NCBI RefSeq assembly: GCF_019175365.1
Contig: NZ_CP059572.1
Span: 3,968,001-4,032,000 of the forward strand
Length of the DNA stretch: 64,000 bases
Source: Actinomadura graeca
GTDB lineage: Bacteria; Actinomycetota; Actinomycetes; Streptosporangiales; Streptosporangiaceae
Reading direction: 5' to 3'
Part shown: in pieces, positions 29,898-38,795 of the stretch
Numbering within the stretch: position 1 is the first letter of the stretch
Layout of the letters: the number at the start of each line of letters is the position of its first letter
The notes under the pieces: model-generated
What the model saw: the letters and a program-made list of their open reading frames with translations, nothing else
The model's database searches: none
What the model was told of the DNA's origin: nothing
Made by a program: the position numbers and the translations under genes

Positions 29898-30728
29898 CTA
29901 CTCCCAACGGTAACCCGCCGCGAGGCGGTTCCGGTTGACCATGACGAGGGCGGCCGCCATCAGCGCCAGCGCGGCCAGGACGAGGGCGGCCGCCGACAGC
30001 GCGGCGGTCCCCGCCGTGACGTCCGGGGACAGGGGCGCGAGCCCGAGGCCCTGGTACGAGCGCTCGCCGCCGACGGAGATCGCGACGTACTCGCCGAGCG
30101 GCGACAGCAGGGTCCCGGTCGTCGACGGGATCGGGATCACGTTCGGGTTGAGCATGCACGCCCACAGCCAGAACGCCACGAGCAGCACCCGCGCCGCGGG
30201 CAGCGGCATCAGCAGCGCCAGCAGCGACGCGACGGCCGTGGCGACCAGCAGCCCGGGCAGGATCATCGCGACCGCCAGCAGCAGCGCCGCGCCGAACGCC
30301 TCCGGCCCGCCGTCCAGGACGCTGTGGACCGCGCCGATCGCCAGCAGCGTCCCCGCGACGAGCGTGTACGGCCCGGCGAACGACCCGGCGACGACGACGA
30401 CGGCGCGCCGCCACGGCGGGACGGGGGTGGAGTTGAGCAGGTCCCCGAGCCCCTCGTCACGTTCCCGGACGAGCCGGTCGGACAGCAGCACCCCCACGCC
30501 GATGGGGACGACGTACATCAGCAGGTTCGCCCATCCCGCGACGGCCGCGGCGCCGTGGCGGGGGGTGTCGGTGAAGCCGATGAGCAGGACGAGCGCGATG
30601 AGCGCCACGACCACCAGCGACGACGGCCGCCGGAGGAGCATCAGCCCCTCGTAGCGGACGAGCCCGGCCAGCGGGAGGCGACCGCGCGCCTTGGTCACCG
30701 CGTGCCTGCCCGGCGCCGGGACGGTCAT
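29898..30728 (-). CDS. ABC transporter permease (second transporter, larger subunit)
   Basis: A 276-residue ABC-2-like permease with about six helices. KARGRLPLAGLVRYEGLMLLRRPS is the amphipathic N-terminal elbow; later helices include ANLLMYVVPIGVGVLL and LLLAVAMILPGLLVATAVASLLALL. The ATG at 30728 overlaps the stop of the upstream permease by 4 bp. Together with the 231-residue permease and the ATPase at 29005 it forms one transporter. In frame with it, a stop-free reading frame runs all the way back into the first transporter's permease (see findings); I take the ATG at 30728 as the real start. Confidence 0.88.
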   Translation of the reverse strand: MTVPAPGRHAVTKARGRLPLAGLVRYEGLMLLRRPSSLVVVALIALVLLIGFTDTPRHGAAAVAGWANLLMYVVPIGVGVLLSDRLVRERDEGLGDLLNSTPVPPWRRAVVVVAGSFAGPYTLVAGTLLAIGAVHSVLDGGPEAFGAALLLAVAMILPGLLVATAVASLLALLMPLPAARVLLVAFWLWACMLNPNVIPIPSTTGTLLSPLGEYVAISVGGERSYQGLGLAPLSPDVTAGTAALSAAALVLAALALMAAALVMVNRNRLAAGYRWE

Positions 30729-31420
30729 TGCCGGCTCCGTCCGAGGAGGCGCTCGGTGTCCCGGCAGGCGAGCAGGACGCCCGCGACGGTGAGGGCCGTC
30801 CCGGCGGCGACGAGCGCGAGGCGGCCGGTCAGCCAGTCGGCGCCGAGCCGCGCCGCCGGGGACTGCGCGAGCCAGACGAGCAGTACTAAGACGGCGGCGG
30901 CGCCGCCGGAGCGCAGGACCAGCCCGCCGACGGCGCCGACCCCGGCCAGCGTCACGCCGGGGCCGACCGGGATCAGCGGGGCGAGCAGCAGCGGCGCGGG
31001 ATGGTTCCAGGCGCCGAACAGGCAGAGCCCGCCGATCAGCACCCAGGCGAGGACGACCGACGCGGCCAGCAGGATCCCCACCCGGCGCAGGACGGTGTGC
31101 CAGTACGGGGACGGGAGCGACAGCTGCAACTCCATGACCCGTTCCCTCGTCACGACGGTGGCGGCGCCGAACCCGATCGCGATCGGGAAGATCATCGCGG
31201 CGATCCGGACGGTCGACAGCCCGACGGTGCCCGCGCCGGCCTGGCCGGCCGCGCGGGCGGCGGCCCCGGCGGCGATCACCAGCAGCGCGGTGGCCAGCGG
31301 CGCGGCGAACCCGGCGAGCCCCACCCGGCGGGCGTCGGCGCGCAGCAGTGACAGAGGCACCATGGCCCGTACGTAGCGTCCGGTGCCCGCGAGGTTCACC
31401 TCGATCGCGGTGCTCTTCAT
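30725..31420 (-). CDS. ABC transporter membrane subunit (second transporter, smaller subunit)
   Basis: A 231-residue membrane protein with about six helices (PLATALLVIAAGAAARAAG, IAAMIFPIAIGFGAATVV, ASVVLAWVLIGGLCLFGAW and others). RERVMELQLSLPSPYW looks like the cytoplasmic coupling helix that contacts the ATPase. The ATG at 31420 overlaps the expected stop TGA of the preceding permease (ATGA), and the 3' end overlaps the next permease by 4 bp. It is part of a three-gene exporter, probably for immunity. Confidence 0.85.
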   Translation of the reverse strand: MKSTAIEVNLAGTGRYVRAMVPLSLLRADARRVGLAGFAAPLATALLVIAAGAAARAAGQAGAGTVGLSTVRIAAMIFPIAIGFGAATVVTRERVMELQLSLPSPYWHTVLRRVGILLAASVVLAWVLIGGLCLFGAWNHPAPLLLAPLIPVGPGVTLAGVGAVGGLVLRSGGAAAVLVLLVWLAQSPAARLGADWLTGRLALVAAGTALTVAGVLLACRDTERLLGRSRQ

Positions 31421-32231
31421 CGGACGAGCCGCGGGACAGGCGGGCGGCGCCCGCGAGCGAGGCCGCGCCGATCGCCGCGAGGACCGCGGCGGCCACGGGC
31501 CAGGGCGCGGCGCCGGGCGCGCCGGCGCCGAGCAGCCCGGCCCGCAGCAGGTCGACGGCGTACGTCATCGGGTTGACGCCGACGAGCGCCCGCATCCAGC
31601 CGGGCAGGGTGTCGGCGCGGAACACGGCGCCGGAGAGCATGAACAGCGGCGTCATCGCGACGCCCATGAGCGCCGCCACGGCCTCCGGGCGCCCGGCCGC
31701 CACCGACAGCAGCACGCCGAGCGCGCCGAACGAGACGCTCAGCAGGACGGCCGCTGCGGCGGTCCCGGCGGCGCTCGCGGTGGTGACGCGCACGCCGAGC
31801 AGCATCGCGACCGGCAGCAGGACGGCCATGTGGGTGAGGGCGAGCACCGCGGAGCTGCACGTCTTGGCGACGGGCAGCACCCAGCGCGGGACCGGCGCGA
31901 CCAGCAGTTCCCGCGCGAACCCGTACGTGCGGTCCCAGGCCAGGCTGACGCTGCTGGTCAGCGCGGTCAGCGTGACGTTCATGCAGGCGATGCCGGGGAA
32001 CACGTAGACGCGGATGGGGATGCCGTCGACCTCGTCCACCATGCCCCGGAACGCCACGCCGAACACCAGCATCATCACCGCGACCTGGCCCGCGCTGGAC
32101 AGCAGCAGCCCCTGGTTCCGGACGTGCCGCAACATGTCGCGCTTGCACAGCAGGTACACGCAGACGAGGTAGTGCCCTGTCATGACGCGGTCCCGATGCC
32201 GTCCGACCACGCCGCCCTGATGCGGGGTCAT
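31417..32231 (-). CDS. ABC-2 type permease (first transporter), frame disturbed at 3' end
   Basis: An ABC-2 permease starting at the ATG at 32231, which overlaps the ATPase stop by 4 bp; an ATG at 32183 is an alternative start. Typical parts are the elbow KRDMLRHVRNQG, PGIACMNVTLTALTSSVSLAWDRTYGFARELLVAPVPR, the signature-like VAMTPLFMLSGAVF and VNPMTYAVDLLRAGLLG. After the last helix (AVLAAIGAASLAGAARLS) the frame has no stop and runs on through the next gene to 29898. A one-base shift near the end would give a stop TGA at 31419-31417, overlapping the next ATG as ATGA, in keeping with every other junction of this operon. A base error, a frameshift mutation or -1 slippage are possible. Confidence 0.75.
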
Positions 32232-33151
32232 GACGCCGCCACGCAGGACAGGAAGACCTCTTCCAGGGACGACTGCCGCAGCTCCACCCGGTCGATGCGC
32301 AGGCCGTGCCGCGCGGCGAGGACGCAGAGGCCGTGCACCGACGCCGCCGGGTCGCGGTGCGGGACGAGCACGCCGCCCGGTGCCTCCAGCGCCAGGATCC
32401 CCGCCGCGCCGAGGACCGCCAGCAGCGGCCCCGGCGCGTCGACCGCGAGGTGCACCGACCCCGAACCCGCCGACATCCGCAGTTCGAGGGGGCTGCCCGA
32501 CGCGACCGCGCGGCCGCCCGCGACGACGTGCACCCGGTCCGACACCTCGGCCTCGTCCATGTAGTGGGTGGAGAACAGCACGGTCGTCCCTGCGGTGGCC
32601 ACCTGCGCGCGGACGTCGCTCCAGAACACGGCGCGCGCCTCCGGGTCGAGGCCGGCCGTCGGCTCGTCCAGGACGAGCAGGCGCGGCCGGTGCAGCAGCG
32701 CGCGCACCAGCTCCACGCGCCGGGCGAGGCCGCCCGACAGCCGCCGGACCCGGTCGGCGGACCGCCCGTCCAGCCCGAAGCCGCCGAGCAGCTCCCGCGC
32801 GCCGGACCGGGCCGCCGACCTCGACATCCCGAACAGCCGCCCGTGCAGGACGAGGTTCTCCATCACGGTCAGCTCCGCGTCCAGCGTCGGCTCCTGGAAG
32901 ACGACCCCGAGGTCGCGGCGGAGCGTGGGGTCCTCGCCGCCGATGCTCCGGCCGAGGACCGTCAGCGTGCCGTCCTGGACGGGTGCCAGGCCGCACACCT
33001 GCCGCAGGAAGGTCGTCTTGCCCGCGCCGTTCGGCCCGAGCACGGCGGTGATCTCCGCGGTCCGGGCGGCGAGGTCCAGGCCGTCGAGGGCCGCCACCCC
33101 GCCGTAGCGGAAGCGGAGGCCCTCGGCCCGCACCGCGTCCGGGCGGTTCAC
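32228..33151 (-). CDS. ABC transporter ATPase (first lan-operon transporter)
   Basis: A 307-residue DrrA-type ABC ATPase. Walker A is GPNGAGKTT, the Q-loop is VVFQEPTLD, the signature is LSGGLARRVELVRAL, Walker B is LLVLDEPTAGLDPEA and the H-loop is STHYMDEAE. The C-terminal 80 residues form the DrrA-like regulatory domain, ending SSLEEVFLSCVA. GTG at 33151 overlaps the lanD stop by 4 bp, and its own stop overlaps the permease start by 4 bp. With that permease it is a half-exporter pair, likely for the lanthipeptide itself or for immunity. Confidence 0.93.
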   Translation of the reverse strand: MNRPDAVRAEGLRFRYGGVAALDGLDLAARTAEITAVLGPNGAGKTTFLRQVCGLAPVQDGTLTVLGRSIGGEDPTLRRDLGVVFQEPTLDAELTVMENLVLHGRLFGMSRSAARSGARELLGGFGLDGRSADRVRRLSGGLARRVELVRALLHRPRLLVLDEPTAGLDPEARAVFWSDVRAQVATAGTTVLFSTHYMDEAEVSDRVHVVAGGRAVASGSPLELRMSAGSGSVHLAVDAPGPLLAVLGAAGILALEAPGGVLVPHRDPAASVHGLCVLAARHGLRIDRVELRQSSLEEVFLSCVAAS

Positions 33152-33726
33152 GCGCCCGCCTCCCGCAGCGCCGGCCCGGCGACGCGCTCCCGCAGCTCGT
33201 CCCTGACCGTCGCGACGAGCTCCTCGACGGTCGGCGGCGCGATCCCCGCGACGATGCCGCGGCTGGCCGCCTCGTAGACCCGCGCCGCCACGGGCTCGAC
33301 CAGCCGGTGCCCGTCCTCGCGCAGCGTCGCGGCGTTGCGCCGCACCGCGGGCGAGGCCCACATGTCGGCGTTCATCGCCGGGACGATCAGCAGCGGGCGG
33401 CGGTGCGCGAGGGCGGTGGTCGTCAGCAGGTTGGGCGCGGCGCCGTGGGCCAGCGAGGAGAGGGTGTGCGCCGTGCAGGGCAGGACGACCAGCAGGTCCG
33501 CCCAGCGGGACAGCCGCACGTGCCCCTCGCCGGGGTCGGCGTCCGTGGCGGTCTCGACGAGATGCGCGAGGGTCGTGGCGGGCAGGAACCGGTCGGCCGC
33601 CGGGGTGAGGACGGCCTTGACGTCCACCCGCACCGCGCGCAGCGCCCCGAGGAACGCGGGCAGCTGCAGGATCGCGATCGAGCCCGTGGCCCCGACGAGC
33701 ACGCGGGCCGGGCGCTTGCCGTTCAC
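33148..33726 (-). CDS. lanD: LanD-type HFCD flavoprotein (peptidyl-Cys decarboxylase)
   Basis: A 192-residue FMN-binding decarboxylase of the EpiD/MrsD/Dfp (HFCD) family. VLVGATGSIAILQLP is the FMN-binding start, H69 in EGHVRLSRWADLLVVLPCTA matches the active-site His of EpiD, and VPAMNADMW (116-123) is the PxMNxxMW substrate-recognition motif. It is expected to oxidatively decarboxylate the C-terminal Cys of the lanthipeptide to give the enethiol for an S-aminovinyl-cysteine (AviCys) ring, as MibD does in microbisporicin. GTG at 33726 overlaps lanC by 4 bp. A coenzyme A role is unlikely because the CoaB half is missing and the context is lanthipeptide. Confidence 0.9.
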   Translation of the reverse strand: MNGKRPARVLVGATGSIAILQLPAFLGALRAVRVDVKAVLTPAADRFLPATTLAHLVETATDADPGEGHVRLSRWADLLVVLPCTAHTLSSLAHGAAPNLLTTTALAHRRPLLIVPAMNADMWASPAVRRNAATLREDGHRLVEPVAARVYEAASRGIVAGIAPPTVEELVATVRDELRERVAGPALREAGA

Positions 33727-35348
33727 GCGCCGAAGGCCAGCTCGGCGAACAGGCCGGGGCCCGTGTGACCGCCGCGCCCCGCGTACCCGCCGGGGCCGCC
33801 CGTGTTCGGATCCGTTCCGCCCGCGGTGCCGGTGGCGGGCCCGCCGGTGTCCAGGAGGACGGCGGCGACACCGGCGGCGCCGTCCAGCACCCCGGCCACG
33901 TCCAGCAGGAGCCGCCGGTCGTCCGCCGTGCCGCTCTCCGCGGCCCGGACGGCGTGGCGGTAGCCGAACGGGAGCGCCGGATCGCAGGCGCCGGCGATCT
34001 CGCGTGCGAGGCCCGCCGCGAACGCCCCGAGCTCGCGGGACCCGGGTCCGGCGAGCCGGTGCGCGGCGGCGAGCAGGCCGGACGTCCCGTGGCAGACGGT
34101 CACGCCGTCGAGCTTCCAGGCGTCGCGGGGGCGGGCGAAGACGGCGCGCAGCCCGTCCAGCGCGAGGCGCGACCACTCGGGACGGCCGAACGCGCGTCCC
34201 GCCGCGTCCAGGGCGAGGCCGAGACCCGGCGCCCCGTAGCACCACGCGCTCCGCGCGATCACCTCGCCGCGCGGGGCGCCTTCCAGCTGCTCACGCCAGG
34301 AGACGCGGCACGGCCAGTACGGTCCGGCCTCGTCCCGCAGCGCGCGCCCGGCCAGCCACTCCGCCGCGTAGGACACGCCCTCCTCGGCGCCCGCCGGGGC
34401 CGTCCCGCGCAAGGCGGCGGCCGCGAGCACGGCCATCGGCCCGGCGGGGCCGTGCGCGAACCCGGCGTTGAAGTCGCCGAGCGGGTACGTGCGCTCGTCG
34501 TCGGCGGTCGGCTGGAGGTGGGAGGGCACCCACCAGCCCGGCACCTCGTGGCCGCCGACCCGCACCGGACGCAGGACGGCGGCCAGCTGCTCCAGCCCGG
34601 CGTCCGCGGCGCGGCGCGCGTGGTCGAGGACCTCGGGGTCGCCGGACGGGTCGTCCGCGACGGCCATCAGCAGCCGGGTCAGCCCGCCGATGCCGGAGAC
34701 GACGTCGTAGCCGTGCCAGCCGACGCCCGGTCCCCGATTGCGCCGCCCGGCCTCCTCTTCACAGCGTTTCAGCAGGTCGTCGGCGACCCAGGGGACGAGC
34801 CCGGCGTGCAGCCGCCGGTACGGGGCGCCGGCGCGGCGGGCGGCGGTGACCGCGGCGAGGATGGCCGCCGGGCCGCAGTAGAGCCCGGTCGCCGGGTAGG
34901 CGCGCACCGCGTCGAGCGCGGCCGTGATGTGCGCGTGCGCCATCGGGAGCCACCGGTCGTCCTGGACGGCGGCCTGCGCGGCGGCGAGCGCCACGCCGGG
35001 ATGCCCGTGCGCCAGCGAGACGGGGTTCCAGGTGGAGTGCCCGTAATAGGGGATCTTGTTGCGGGGGTCGCCGGCGATCTCGGCCACGGTCACCGGGTCC
35101 CACAGCTTCGTCAGGACGTGCTCGGCGGCCTCCCGCGCGGCGGCGGACGGCGCGTCGCCGGAACGCGGGGCCGTATCAGGGGGCGGCGCCGTATCCGAAG
35201 GCGGCGCCGCGTCAGGGCGCGGTCCGCCGCCGGAACGCGGTTCCGTGTCGGAACGCGATGCCGGTTCGGTGTGCGTCGTGCTGGCGGGGGGCTTTGCGGC
35301 GGGGGGCGTCGCAGCGGGCTGCGACATCGCGGGGGGAGCGGGGGTCAA
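33723..35348 (-). CDS. lanC: LanC lanthionine cyclase with a proline-rich N-terminal extension
   Basis: A 541-residue LanC. The zinc ligands are C370 (AWCYGAPG) and C419-H420 (VCHGTSG), with the GHPG and DVVSGIGGL turns of the alpha/alpha toroid before them. It adds Cys thiols to Dha/Dhb residues made by LanB. The TTG at 35348 is chosen as start: GGAAGGAAG lies just upstream and it overlaps the lanB stop as TTGA, matching the 4-bp overlaps of the operon; the ATG at 35327 has no ribosome site. About 65 N-terminal residues are an unusual Pro/Ala/Ser/Asp tract with repeated DTAP-like units, absent from standard LanC. Many family members are about 400-430 residues. Confidence 0.93.
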   Translation of the reverse strand: MTPAPPAMSQPAATPPAAKPPASTTHTEPASRSDTEPRSGGGPRPDAAPPSDTAPPPDTAPRSGDAPSAAAREAAEHVLTKLWDPVTVAEIAGDPRNKIPYYGHSTWNPVSLAHGHPGVALAAAQAAVQDDRWLPMAHAHITAALDAVRAYPATGLYCGPAAILAAVTAARRAGAPYRRLHAGLVPWVADDLLKRCEEEAGRRNRGPGVGWHGYDVVSGIGGLTRLLMAVADDPSGDPEVLDHARRAADAGLEQLAAVLRPVRVGGHEVPGWWVPSHLQPTADDERTYPLGDFNAGFAHGPAGPMAVLAAAALRGTAPAGAEEGVSYAAEWLAGRALRDEAGPYWPCRVSWREQLEGAPRGEVIARSAWCYGAPGLGLALDAAGRAFGRPEWSRLALDGLRAVFARPRDAWKLDGVTVCHGTSGLLAAAHRLAGPGSRELGAFAAGLAREIAGACDPALPFGYRHAVRAAESGTADDRRLLLDVAGVLDGAAGVAAVLLDTGGPATGTAGGTDPNTGGPGGYAGRGGHTGPGLFAELAFGA

Positions 35349-38300
35349 GGATCTTCCTTCCGGGTGTGGCGGCGGCGCTCCGCGTGATGGAGCGCGCACG
35401 CGCGGGCCAGGGACATCGCGGCGGCCTCCCGCTCCAGGCCGCCCGCGCCGATGATCCGGTTGCAGTGCATGTGGAGGAGGCTGCCGACGATACGGCTCTC
35501 CGGCGTCCACGGTTCGACCAGGTTCCGGGCGACGTCCCGGTAGGCCGTGAGCGTCGCGTCCCGGTGGCCGAGGAGGTCCAGCACCGCAGGGCCGCCTGGC
35601 AGCTCACGGAGCCCAGGCCACCCGCCGGCCGGGTCGATGAGCGCGGCCCTGCGGTGCCTGTCCCGCCGGAATCCCGGCGGGACGTCATGGGGCGGCCCGG
35701 TGGTCGACATCCAGGCCGCGACGGGGTCGTGCAGCCAGCGCGTCCCGACGGCCGCGCGGTCGTCCGCCGCGACCGGCCCGCCCCAGGCGTGGACGAGGGC
35801 GGTGACGCCGATCGCGGCGAGGTCCACCGGGTCGAGCCCGTGCTCCCGGGCCAGCCGCAGCAGGCCCATCGCGGTCTCCGAGTCGGCCTGGAAGAAGCGT
35901 TCCGCGGCGTCCATCGCCTCGGGGCCGCCATAGCGCTCGTACTCGGGGTCGTAGGCGTCCAGGACCAGCCGTCCGGCGAGCCCTGCGCGTTCCCAGCCCG
36001 ACACGGTGTCGTGCAGAAGGGAGAGGACCGGGCCGTTCAATACGGCAGCGTCTCCATGCAAGCGCAGCCGGATGTGGAATCCGGGGTCGGTGTAGCGGAT
36101 GAAGAACCAGCGGTCCACGCCGCCGAGCGCCGCGGCCTTGCCCACGAGCTCCGGCAGGTGGTCGCGGACGAGCACGTCACTGCGCTCCGGCGCCATGTAC
36201 AGCTTGGCGTACAGCCAGCCGGCCCCGGGTTGCACGGCGCGCGGACGGTCCGTCAGGAGCGGCGCCCAGGTGGGACGCGGGCGCCGGTCGGGTTCCCGCC
36301 GCCGCACGGGCAGGACGATCTCCGCGACGTACCCGGCCTCCCCGTCGCGCGCCGCGTCTCCTCCGGTGCCCCCGCCGCGCGCCGCGTCGCCCGGGGAGAA
36401 CCAGCCGTCGGCGAAGTCCTCGCCGCCCGGCACCTCCTGCGCCACCAGGCTCATGCCCCGCTTCAGCTCGTTGCGGAGCAGTTCCACGTCCCAGCCGTCC
36501 CGCAGGTCGAGGCGGATCCGCTGGTCGTTGCTCGTCGCGAGGATCCGGGCGGGGACTGCCCAGCGGTCCCGCCAGTCCGCGAGCGCCGCCGCGAACCGCG
36601 CCGGGTCCGCCGCGTCCGGACGCAGCGGCTCCAGCGACCAGCTCGCCGACCACAGCACCGTCCGGCCGTAACGGACGCGCGGCAGGTACGGCGCCGCGCC
36701 CATCGCCGACCAGTCCCACGGCGACCACATCTGGTGGTGCTCGAACGCGATCTCGCACAGCAGCCGCACGGCGTTCGGCGCCTGCGTCCGCACGTTGAGC
36801 ATGTTGTGGAACACCGGCCGGACGATCCTGCCGCTCGGGGCGTGCACCGCGTAGAGCCCGCCGAGGGACGCGCCCACGGCGATGTCGTCCAGGTCGATCT
36901 CCTCAGGGCCGCCCGCCTCCTCGCCCGAGTCCGGGAGCGCGGCGACCCCGACCGACAGCCGCGTGTCCGTCCAGCCGGGGTCGCGCGCGATGTTGCCGCT
37001 GCGCGCGTGCCTCGGCTCGTAGCGGACGACGACCGGGAGCGCCTCCCCGCGGGCGGAGTCGCGGACGCAGGCGGCGACGGTGCCGCGCGCCGCCTCGGGG
37101 AGCACGTCGCCGAACCGACCGAACGTGGATCCGTCCAGGTGGGAGCCGGGGTTCGGTGACACCACGAGACGGAGGTCACCGCGGTCGACGGCCGCCTCGT
37201 CGGCCGCGACGACGTGCAGGTACAGCTCGAAGCCGGGCGGCGCGGAGTCCGGGTCGTGCTCGCCCTCGCACAGCGCGTCCAGGAGCGCGTCGTCCAGGAC
37301 CACCTCCCGGCGGCCGTCGCGGACCGCGTCCCAGAGCAGGGACGTGAGGAGCCGCGCGATGCCGGGCGGCCGCACGCCCGGCGCGTCCTGCGACGGGTCC
37401 CCGTCGCCCGCGCCGCCGCGCGGGCCGGGCGGCCAGGAGTACCCGGCGGGCGCGCCGAGCCCCCGGTCGGCGTCCAGCAGCTCCTTGACCGGCACGAGCC
37501 GGCCGAGCCCGTACCGCTCCACGAACTCGGCGTGGTACCCGCGCAGCGCGGGCGTCCCCAGCAGGGGAGGGGCGAGCCGCCACAGCACCTCGGCGGCCCG
37601 CGCGCCCTCGGAGGCGACGTCCATGGGAAGCTGCACCCGGTGCCCGAGCCGCAGGTCCACGTGGACCGCGGAGTTGGTGTGGGCGTTGGCGGCGCCGCGG
37701 ACGTCCCGCAGCAGCCGCACGGCCTCCTCCGGTTCGGCGGCCGGGAGGGCGCGGACGACCCGGTCCAGCGCGTCCAAGCGGGCCCGGACCTCCGGATCCC
37801 CCACCCGGGCATCGCCGCCGCCCGCGTGCGCGGCGGCGGCCTCGCGGTCGACGCGGCGGAGGACCGCGTGCGTCTCCGCCAGCCGGTCGCCAGGGCCGAG
37901 CCGCGGCCGCAGCTCGGTGACCAGCACCTGCTCGGCGACCAGCCCGCGCACCAGCCGCAGGACGGCGTCGTCCGTCGCGCGCGCGAACCGGGCGAGCAGC
38001 GCCGCGGCGAGCTCGTGCACCGCCACGGGCCGCCGTGCCAGCCCGAGGGCGGCGAGGACGACGGGCGTGGCGCGCACGGAGGTGACCGCCCTGCCATCGC
38101 TGCCCGGGTCGATGTCCGGATTGGTGGGATTGGGCATGACCACTCGGTCCCCGTGCGTCTCCACGAGCTGGTGGGTCTGCACGCGCAGCCACCACAGCAC
38201 CGCCCCGTCCAGTTCCAGGACGCGGGTCAGCCGCGCGAGCACGGCGTTGTCGGCGCGGGCCACGACGCGGTGGCCGGCCGGATCCGACCAGACCACCTTG

Positions 38301-38695
38301 GTGTTCCCCGCGAACGCGACCGACGTCACGCCCGCGAACAGCCCGAACGGCGTCGGCCTCGTCGCGGCGCGCCGCGCGTAACGGTGCACGGCGAGCGCGA
38401 CGCGCACGGCATCGCCGCCGGCGCGCGCACCGGTTGCGGTTCCGTTCTCGGTTTCGTCCAGGACGGAACGCACGCCCCGGACCAGGTCGGGGCTGGCCAG
38501 TTCCAGCGCCGCCATGAAACGGGCGTCCGACACCGCCGCGCGGAGCAGCCGCGCCGCGTCCTCGACGCCGGGTGAACCGGGGGCGCCGGGAAGGGGATCG
38601 AGGCGGAACGCGGCGGGCAGCACCGGCGCGCGCAGCATTCCGGCAGGCCACGGCTCGAACAGCGGCGGCCTCGCCTCGGCTGGTGACTGGGACAC
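35345..38695 (-). CDS. lanB: LanB lanthipeptide dehydratase (full length)
   Basis: A 1116-residue class I dehydratase that glutamylates Ser/Thr of the precursor using Glu-tRNA and eliminates to Dha/Dhb. The N-terminal glutamylation domain starts MLRAPVLPAAFRLDPLP and includes RRAATRPTPFGLFAGVTSV, the family signature. The C-terminal elimination (SpaB_C) domain has WLYAKLYMAPERSDVLV, WFFIRYTDPGFHIRLRLHG and YDPEYERYGG. GTG at 38695 is chosen because GAGGGAAG precedes it; longer starts run into the hairpin after lanA. It follows lanA by 100 bp, with a strong stem-loop between. Both domains are in one protein, as in NisB and MibB. Confidence 0.95.
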   Translation of the reverse strand: MSQSPAEARPPLFEPWPAGMLRAPVLPAAFRLDPLPGAPGSPGVEDAARLLRAAVSDARFMAALELASPDLVRGVRSVLDETENGTATGARAGGDAVRVALAVHRYARRAATRPTPFGLFAGVTSVAFAGNTKVVWSDPAGHRVVARADNAVLARLTRVLELDGAVLWWLRVQTHQLVETHGDRVVMPNPTNPDIDPGSDGRAVTSVRATPVVLAALGLARRPVAVHELAAALLARFARATDDAVLRLVRGLVAEQVLVTELRPRLGPGDRLAETHAVLRRVDREAAAAHAGGGDARVGDPEVRARLDALDRVVRALPAAEPEEAVRLLRDVRGAANAHTNSAVHVDLRLGHRVQLPMDVASEGARAAEVLWRLAPPLLGTPALRGYHAEFVERYGLGRLVPVKELLDADRGLGAPAGYSWPPGPRGGAGDGDPSQDAPGVRPPGIARLLTSLLWDAVRDGRREVVLDDALLDALCEGEHDPDSAPPGFELYLHVVAADEAAVDRGDLRLVVSPNPGSHLDGSTFGRFGDVLPEAARGTVAACVRDSARGEALPVVVRYEPRHARSGNIARDPGWTDTRLSVGVAALPDSGEEAGGPEEIDLDDIAVGASLGGLYAVHAPSGRIVRPVFHNMLNVRTQAPNAVRLLCEIAFEHHQMWSPWDWSAMGAAPYLPRVRYGRTVLWSASWSLEPLRPDAADPARFAAALADWRDRWAVPARILATSNDQRIRLDLRDGWDVELLRNELKRGMSLVAQEVPGGEDFADGWFSPGDAARGGGTGGDAARDGEAGYVAEIVLPVRRREPDRRPRPTWAPLLTDRPRAVQPGAGWLYAKLYMAPERSDVLVRDHLPELVGKAAALGGVDRWFFIRYTDPGFHIRLRLHGDAAVLNGPVLSLLHDTVSGWERAGLAGRLVLDAYDPEYERYGGPEAMDAAERFFQADSETAMGLLRLAREHGLDPVDLAAIGVTALVHAWGGPVAADDRAAVGTRWLHDPVAAWMSTTGPPHDVPPGFRRDRHRRAALIDPAGGWPGLRELPGGPAVLDLLGHRDATLTAYRDVARNLVEPWTPESRIVGSLLHMHCNRIIGAGGLEREAAAMSLARACALHHAERRRHTRKEDP

Positions 38696-38746
38696 CCGGA
38701 CTTCCCTCTCTCCGGCTGGACTCCGGCTCCACCGGAACGGTTGTCG

Positions 38747-38789
38747 GACGGCCGGCCCCGACCGCGCCCGAAGGGCGGGGCCGGCCGTC
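38747..38789 (-). terminator. Stem-loop between lanA and lanB, attenuator candidate
   Basis: A perfect 14-bp inverted repeat (38747-38760 with 38776-38789; core CGGCCGGCCCCG) with a 15-base loop sits about 10 bp after the lanA stop on the minus strand. In lantibiotic operons such hairpins act as partial terminators or RNA stabilisers, so that lanA message exceeds that of the enzymes. No U-tract follows. Confidence 0.7.
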
Positions 38790-38795
38790 ATCGGA

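Noticed and set aside
29898..32996. 1032-codon frame read as one large fused permease
   Set aside because: The first part is shadow text opposite the ATPase, the middle overlaps the well-supported 231-residue membrane protein in another frame, and the linker is Arg-rich. Two permeases with a disturbed stop fit better; kept as a finding.
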